From Palaemon carinicauda (Eukaryota > Arthropoda > Malacostraca > Decapoda > Palaemonidae): DNA of 64,000 nucleotides. A program made the position numbers and the translations under genes. Position 1 is the stretch's first letter; each line of letters begins with the position of its first letter. Shown here piece after piece: positions 57,368 to 64,000 of this stretch. Below the pieces are notes generated by a model. That model saw nothing but the letters and a program-made list of their open reading frames with translations, was not told the origin of the DNA and did not search any database. The stretch covers positions 72,330,313 through 72,394,312 of the forward strand of contig NC_090751.1 of NCBI RefSeq assembly GCF_036898095.1, written 5' to 3'.

Positions 57368-58134
57368 GGAGGCGTAAGCTCTCTTGTAAGGCCAGGACGT
57401 GAATCATTTATGGTACAGAGGTTAGAGAACAATGGTTTGATTTTGGAGTGTCCTTCTAAAGAAGCTGCTTACCTTAGCTAAGGAGTCTCTTCTCCCCTTT
57501 CAAAGAGGAAAGTAGCCACTGAACAATTACAGCAGAGTAGTTAACCTCTTGGGTGAAGAATAATGGTTTGGTAATCTCAGTGTTATCAGGTGTATGAGGA
57601 CAGAGGAGAAGCTGTAAAGAATAGACGAGACAATTCAGCTTATGTGTAGGCAAAGGGAATGTGAGCCATAATCAGAGAGAAGGATCCAGTATAGTACTGT
57701 CTGGCCAGTCAAAGGACCCCATAACTCTCTAGAGGTAGTATCTCAACGGGTAGCTGGTGCCCTGGCCAACCTACTACATAATAATTTTGGATTGGCCTAA
57801 TCATCCGAGAATTTTTGTGTGTCTGCGTAATTTGCTACAAGCGCCCCACTATATATCAACATTGTGACGGCCCATATACCCCATCTACCTTTAATCGAGA
57901 GAAACGTCCTTAAAGCCAGTATTGGTATTCAGATACACGTCATTATTAAACCAATGTAATTCACTGTGTTGATAAAAATACCATAATGTTCTTAAACCCT
58001 TTAAATCATACTCTACTTCCAGATGACAGCAAAGGTTATTTACAATGGCTTCAAGAACAGTCAATGACCTCAAACATCTTCCAAACTAATGTTTGTATGC
58101 ACACATATGACATTACCACAATTCACTTTGTTGA

Positions 58135-58365
58135 TAAACTAACCACAATGACCTTGAAGTCAATATTAGTAAACACAACCCCACACCCTTTAATCTTGCT
58201 GATCAGACCTAGTGAACTTCATGTGAAACACATACAAACTCATGTCATGTGCATGTAAATCTCGATGATAAACAAACTATAACGGCCTTGAAGTCCATAC
58301 TAGTAACGCCATTTAACTTGGTGATCTGACCCAGTAACCTTCACTGGAAGACACGTGGCATGTAT
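58135..58365. repeat. Diverged tandem units, about 110-130 bp
   Basis: Unit 1 (58135-58260) and unit 2 (58262-58365) share in order GACCTTGAAGTC/GGCCTTGAAGTCC, ATTAGTAA/ACTAGTAA, GATCAGACCTAGTGAAC/GATCTGACCCAGTAACC and GTCATG/GGCATG. A third, weaker relative may start at about 57905. Confidence 0.6.
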
Positions 58366-59084
58366 CAGCATAAAGAAAACTGAGCGAGGATATCATGCAC
58401 CATTCTGAGGGGTCAATAAACTAAGTCAGAATGGCAAAAAGAGTACTACTGGTGTAGGTTGAGAGTTGGAAGGAAGGATGTAGGTGATCCAATAATTTTA
58501 GATATGCAGTAAGTCAGAGGTAGTCAACTGATGAAGTTTTCTGGGAATGTACCAAAAGTAATTGTAGAGATTATTGCTGAAATGTTTTATATATTTTTTT
58601 TGGGATGCTGTTATTGCATGATGGTTTTTTACTCTTTAACATCCAATTATTATGTGAAAATCATTTAAAAGAACATGAAAAATAGCTTAAAACTGCACCA
58701 GCTTCCGGGGCTTACAGCATCCCTCTGGCCCGCACCTCCTTTGGTCATTTTTTCCAACATATCCCCCTTCTGAAATTACTTGATCCTCCATTGCTAATAG
58801 AACTTATCAATGCAGGTAACCAGAGTCCATAATTCTGATACTATTAACATTTCATACACAACAAATTGGCAATGTAGGAACAAGTGCCGATGATAAAGGA
58901 GCAACAATTGCAGGGAAAGCAGATTTACTCATTTGAATTTTCAAAAAACCCCTTCTCAACTGATCAAATATGTAACTATTAATTCTGAGCTACTATTTAG
59001 TGATAAATGAATTATTACAAGGCAGGCTGTAAAGTTTTAAAGATAAAAGGCCTAGCATAGCTCAGACTTGATACCAAAATTCAT

Positions 59085-60450
59085 TTAGCATAGTATAGGA
59101 AACTTTGACTTCGGAATTCATTCAGCCTAGCTTAATTTAGGTAGCAATCTAGGAAAAAACATTCTAGATGTCAAACGCCCCGAGAGATTCAGCATTGCAG
59201 CAAATCCAAATTTTGTTGCCATCAGATGGAAGAATTGGCTCAAAGATTTTAAGATAAGGATGCACAGAAGAAAGGATTGTTATTGCAAGGTAAGAAATCT
59301 GTGATGTTTTTTAAAAACTTTCAACCAGCTAGTGATACAAGTAAAGCGGCAATTCAGGCTCTTACTGTATACTTTGCTCCACAAGTCAATAAATACTTTG
59401 AAAGCTACCAATTCTCCACATAACATATGAAAGGTCAGGTAAATGTTGATATACCTCTGTCATGAGACTAAAATTCTATGTGGTAGGCTACAGGTGATTT
59501 TCAAAAATTTGAAAATATTAAGATTGATTGAATAATTGCACATTATACATCACAGGAGCCAAGAAAAATATACTTCAGAACAAAGATTTATCCCTAGAGA
59601 TGGTACTGATAATAGGCTGAGCTTTAAAAAGCTCCAATAAGGTAAGTAGTCTGGTTGGTAACTCTATAAGCATTAAAATAGACGATTCTAAAATGAATAT
59701 GGTAAAATCAAAGTTTAACGATTATAAGAGTCAGAAAAAGACCTTGTCTAATGTATTGTAAAAGAAACCTACATAAACATAATGTTCATAAATATTCTAT
59801 ACCTACTATACACAGAAACATAAGAAACATCCCAAATAATACAGGCATGGTAAAAACGAACAGCTTGCCTTTGAAACAAGGAAATGCCCTGCTACAGGGC
59901 AGAAATGTCATAATTGAGGGAAGAGGAGTCATTTCCCAAGTGTTTGTTGATTTCCTGAACAATACACCAATAAGGCCCTCAGGTAAAACTGGTATAAACC
60001 AAGAAAGGAATACAGAAAATGTGAATTACCGTCCGGATAAGTCAGAAACCGATTTGCATTTCCTATATATTCTGCCAACTAAGATGTAAAGAAACATATC
60101 ATGGTAGAAGTAACAATAAATGGTAATCCAATTAAAATGCAAGTTGACACAGAAACTGAGGTATTAACTATGTCTGAGAGAATGCCAGGAAACATTGCTA
60201 ATTTGTTCTCATAAAGTACCAATAGAATCTTAAAAAGTTGCAATAATTATGACATTAAGGTAATGAGTTCATCACAAGCAGGTTTACAGTATAAGGAACA
60301 GATGCTAGAAAAAAACACCATTAATTGTAGTTAAAGGTAAGGAACTGACTTTACTTATCTAGATTTGTCACAAACTCTTGAATTAGATTGGCAAAGCATT
60401 TTGAAAGTTACAGGCACAAAACATGAACACAAAAATCCAATCTCTTACCA
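59085..60450 (+). pseudogene. Gypsy D relic (gag and protease), sister of Gypsy C
   Basis: Plus strand. The gag start region LDVKRPERFSIAANPNFVA, then RWKNWLKDF, is at about 59160-59260. Zinc knuckles at about 59850-59945 read LAFETRKCPATGQKCHN and GKRSHFPSVC, corresponding to those of Gypsy C. The protease at about 60105-60165 reads IKMQVDTETEVLTM (DTG altered to DTE). Homology ends at about 60450, before RT. No LTR identified on either side. Several stops. Confidence 0.72.
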
Positions 60451-60544
60451 TGAAAGTACGCCAAATACTTAGGTCTACTTATTCTGGAGGAGGTCAGTTA
60501 AGAGTACATTTTACTTCGTGAGAATGGTTACCATTTTAGTCTTT

Positions 60545-61261
60545 GAACCTTTCACCAGATTCAATTTGTGGATGAGATAACAAACGTTTAGTATCTATTT
60601 TGAGAGAGTGTCCACAAACAACATAAATGTATTTTCTGTCTCCTGGATCAAGTTTCAAAACAAATATGAGGCCTTCCAAAAAAGTAACTGCAGCTTAATC
60701 TTTTGGGAAGAGGATCATGTCTCCATTTAGGGTGGGATGCACAGTGATTTTTATTCCCGGACACTGGTTTTCAATTTCGATGACACAATCATATGCAGGA
60801 TCTTCTTCATTATTTAGCACTTTAAACTTAGGAAAAACAGGGATAGTAGAAGAAACAGGAGATTTCAAAGACTTGCCTTTATGTTTGGAATTGTTAACAA
60901 CTTTCCAACCTTTCTTAGAATCGGGAGGATTGTCCAGAGGAGAAAATTCGTCAGGTGGATAGGTCCCTTGTGCAACAGGGGAGGATTCAATATCAGACCC
61001 AGAGTAGTGTATGCACGATATTGACTCATTGCTAGAGCCATATAAATGTTGTTTCTTAGCAGTATATTGTTCAGGAGGTGGGGAAGGAGGGGCTGCTCTT
61101 CTCCTTACAGATTGGAAGGAGGAGAATTCATTCTCAAAAGAAGAAGCATCTTCAGTCATATTGACATCTTGAAGGGGATTAGTTGAATCTTAGTTATTGA
61201 GTTAACCCGCAGGTATACATCCCGCCTGCGTAGGAGGGGTTGAATCATCGTCCTTATCCAT
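60545..61261 (-). pseudogene. LINE ORF1-like (gag-like) pseudogene
   Basis: Read on the minus strand from an ATG at 61261 (MDKDDDSTPPTQAG). The same frame continues, across two TAA near 61190-61205 and one TAA at 60695-60697, to a final stop at about 60545. The middle is Ser/Pro-rich (RRRAAPPSPPPEQY). The end has FPKFKVLNNEEDPAYDCVIE, ITVHPTLNGDMILFPKD and KLDPGDRKYIYVVCGHSLKI, a pattern like the nucleic-acid-binding ORF1 of Jockey/CR1-type LINEs. Zinc knuckles expected further downstream are not seen. I am unsure of the family; a retroelement origin is likely because of context and stops. Confidence 0.42.
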
Positions 61262-61489
61262 GCCAAGGAAAGAGGAATGGAAGATAATAATCACGTGCAA
61301 GGAGAGAGGATAAGTCTCAATTTATACTTAATCAAGCATTACGACTAAGGAGCCTCCTGTGAGATACTCAGAAAGTCCAATCCCAACCGAGGTTGAGAGA
61401 GAGAGCTGATCGAGGTGTTTGGCAGCTGTTAAACTCACATTTGCCGAAAAGAAATAAAGGGCCTTTGTTAAAAGACCTATAACCCATGA
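61262..61489. other. Spacer, possible 5' UTR of the ORF1-like pseudogene
   Basis: Nothing recognised apart from its position upstream of the ORF1-like frame. Confidence 0.4.
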
Positions 61490-62960
61490 TAATGTTATCC
61501 CCGTTTATTGTTCTGAAGAAGGATGGATCCCCTGTGGGGTGTAAAGGCGTTTAAACATGTTGACGGAACCATACACTATCCCTTACCCAACATTGCCAGC
61601 ATCACCACCTACCTTTATGTTACTAAAATATTTTTTACCCTTGACTTTCTGAAGGGTATCACTAAGTGCCCATGAACCCAGAAGACATCCTCAAGGCTCA
61701 CATCTCCACTACATATGGCCCAAATACTTTCTATTACTCCTGCTTTGGCCTTCCTAAAGCAGGTGCCACATTTCAATGACTAATGGACAGCATCTCAGGT
61801 GACTTCCCCCTTTTCATATGTTACACAGAGGACATACTGTTATTCTTCCCTTCCATAGAAGACAAGTAATATCACCTACACATCATCGTCTACCGCCTTG
61901 TAGTCAGGTATGAAAAGTGTACCCTTGGTCCAAAGGAATTGGCATTATTGGATTATTGTATCAGTGTTGGAGGCATTCATCCTTTCCCTGAGAAGATATC
62001 AGCAATTTAGAAGTCCCCCATGCTCTTGACCACCAAAGCACTGCAGGAGCTCTTATCCATAGTGAATTAATATAACCGGTTCTTAACAACTATTGCCGCC
62101 TCAATTTGCGACCTCTATGACTCTCTCATGGACAAGCAAAACACCTGATGAGGGATCCACTTCAGGAAAAGACCTTATTCAATGCTAAGAAACCCCTATC
62201 AACTGGTGGTTTATGTGGGTACTTCTTGGAGGCATGTCCATCATTCATATGGACCACGTTCCTCTCATGCATGCTTTCATTCGATAGTCTGATGCCTGTC
62301 CTGCTCATCAATGCCAGTATCTCTTTACCATCTCTAAACACATTCATAATAAATTGAATCCCATTACTAACTCCTTCAGAAACATACTGGCTGCTGGCAA
62401 TCTAGGAATGGATTATAACGCCTTAGTACAATTCTAATGAAATGACTCAGCATACCAAACATGCAGGCCAGCCTTCCTATCTCTCTGTTAGGAAGACATT
62501 TCCCTCAATGACTTCAATATCTTCAATGACTGCGATGTCATTATTAGTAGGCCACATTCGTGGATACATGCCTTCACGTGCCAACACTGTTTCAATTATC
62601 ATATGATCTCTCACACCCCTCACATCATTTTACCGCACAGCTACTGAAGTTGAAGTTCACATGGCATGACTTTACTAAAGATGTCAAGGATTGGGTCTGA
62701 GCCTTCACTTCATGTCAGACTTACAAAGTGCATAAACACAGGGTTTCAGGGTAGGCACTTTTGATCAACCTCAGCGCCATTTAACCCACATTCATGTTTT
62801 CTGGTTTTGCCCCTATTCACGTCACAAAGACACCGTTACCTTTTCACAATTTTTTCGCTCCACTCGTGGGACTGAAGCTATCACCATGTGAGATGCAACT
62901 TCCACCTCCTTTTTTCTCTAGTGCCTACATCTCAATGTAGGTAAATTTACTTTCTGCCAT
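61490..62960 (+). pseudogene. Gypsy E relic (RT to integrase), related to Gypsy A
   Basis: Plus strand, heavily broken. RT segments are YGPNTFYYSCFGLPKAGATF, DSISGDFPLFICYTEDILLF (YVDD decayed to YTED) and RYEKCTLGPKELALLDYCI. The integrase region reads LKFTWHDFTKDVKDWV, FTSCQTYKVHKHRVSG and FDQPQRHLTHIHVF, matching in order Gypsy A's FVWPGIKKDAREWAKSCINC and FPQPKRRFGHIHIDVV. No LTRs seen. Much older than Gypsy A. Confidence 0.75.
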
Positions 62961-64000
62961 GAGATTTACAAGCCAATGCAAAGCAGCACATACTGAAACA
63001 CCTAAAAATGAAAATGCACATCTTCATGTGCACCAATATTAGCAAGAGACTGCTTAAAGCCTCTTATGCAGAGTCATTCCTTGTTAGCTATCATACTTCG
63101 AAAACTTTACTCCTCAAAATTCCTGGAAAAGAAGATTGGGTCAACACTGACTGCCTATAACTCTTGTATCTCTAGCTACGCTACAACTCTAGAGAAGGGT
63201 GGGAGCCATATAAGCACATGCAGTAAGCAATGCACATACAAAAAAGAGAATGTCATCTATATTTTCTTTTAAGTAGTGCATGCAGTAACGGACATAAAAC
63301 TCCAAGGAAATTAAACGACAAAAGTTGTTGAATATAGCCCTAATTTCAAGTGCATTCTCATTACCCCTTTTGTCAATTTTTGTGATGTCCACCTTATTCA
63401 CAAAATTCATTGAATGAATGTTCACGTATTTGCTTGTCACTATCTATATTAAAAAATGCCTCCATTATTCTTAGAGGCTTTGTTTGTCATTACAAAAGGA
63501 GAACAGAAATTAAACTTTGTTTTAGCAAAGAAAAATATGCAAGTTTCTGATTTATTGTGCATCAGGATATAGAAGACATATTTTTATCATTTTTTGTAAG
63601 CGAGCTTTATAAGAGTTTTAAATGGCTTCTATTCGTCTGTCAGTTTATCTCTCTTCAAGTTTATCTCTCTCCAAACTAGCAGAAACACAAAAATAATCCT
63701 ATCTCCATAATAGGATATAAAATTTCCCCTTGGTCTTTTAAGCGCATTCACCAACCTCTTTCCCCTTATTCAAGACTCTGGGGTAGGATTTAATCCACTA
63801 CAAGTGTTCATGTCTTCTGACCCTCTGTCGCCAACCTCATCCTTGCGTGTCCACTTATTTCCGTAGTGCTACGCGGGTGAGAGCTTTGGCTCTCGATGGT
63901 ACATTCTTTCTTTGAGGTGTCCGTTTCAAATTGTAAACCAGTGTTTGACAGATATCCTGTTGAATGCTAGCTTTGTGAAGAAGAGCAAAAGACATGCAAA
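62961..64000. other. AT-rich sequence without recognisable features
   Basis: No protein family recognised. A short perfect hairpin (GAGAGC-TTTG-GCTCTC) at 63879-63894 is the only structure I noticed. Confidence 0.6.

Larger units (their letters stand above)
56435..59084. other. Intergenic AT-rich sequence with microsatellites and diverged tandem units
   Basis: No recognisable gene. It holds two (GA)n arrays and a pair of diverged tandem units (58135-58365). The CTAGCATAG/TAGCCTAG words near 59050-59130 resemble the Gypsy C leader and may be the beginning of Gypsy D. Confidence 0.65.

Noticed and set aside
63879..63894. Perfect GAGAGC-TTTG-GCTCTC hairpin
   Set aside because: Too short to assign as an RNA gene or terminator; six-base stems arise often by chance.

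Overview
This is a eukaryotic, gene-poor, transposon-dense genomic window, most likely from a decapod crustacean such as a shrimp, prawn or relative. The reasons are three DIRS-type tyrosine-recombinase retrotransposons of the kind known from decapods, a CR1/Jockey-like LINE with a (TAA)n tail, and very abundant (TA)n, (GA)n and (CA)n microsatellites. The species assignment is inference. I find no host protein-coding gene, tRNA, rRNA or CRISPR array. Essentially every recognisable coding segment belongs to a mobile element, and nearly all are decayed.

Layout. 1-10 kb: DIRS-like element copy A (minus strand), bounded on both sides by (TA)n and carrying a nested FLYWCH/MULE DNA transposon at about 3.94-6.07 kb. 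10.0-10.8 kb: a (TA)n tract of about 790 bp. 10.8-14.0 kb: a minus-strand LINE whose ORF opens with a hydrophobic leader and a 2A-like motif. 14.0-14.9 kb: a second, internally deleted LINE (plus strand). 14.9-19.06 kb: AT-rich sequence with two dinucleotide arrays. 19.07-23.0 kb: Gypsy A (minus), one LTR, 5'-truncated, one long gag-pol frame with two stops. 23.2-23.7 kb: an L1/Tx1-like RT relic. 24.05-27.77 kb: Gypsy B (minus), a young insertion with nearly identical LTRs, a 5-bp AATAT target duplication, an intact integrase and gag, but no protease, RT or RNase H. 29.9-38.2 kb: DIRS copy B. 40.2-56.4 kb: Gypsy C (plus), an old element with both LTRs, split by DIRS copy C (41.6-50.55 kb) and by a hAT transposon (52.9-55.3 kb) that itself holds a LINE 3' fragment. 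59.1-60.45 kb: Gypsy D, a relic sister of Gypsy C. 60.5-61.3 kb: a minus-strand LINE ORF1-like pseudogene. 61.5-62.96 kb: Gypsy E, a heavily decayed relic related to Gypsy A. The rest is AT-rich sequence with microsatellites.

How the parts relate. The three DIRS copies share one architecture on the minus strand: inverted terminal repeat, long leader, gag-like ORF with a Cys-rich start, RT-RNase H, tyrosine recombinase, internal complementary region, inverted terminal repeat. Each copy has lost a different catalytic residue, so none looks autonomous. Nesting gives a relative order: Gypsy C is older than DIRS C and the hAT, the hAT is older than the LINE piece inside it, and DIRS A is older than the MULE. 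Gypsy B is the youngest datable insertion by LTR comparison.
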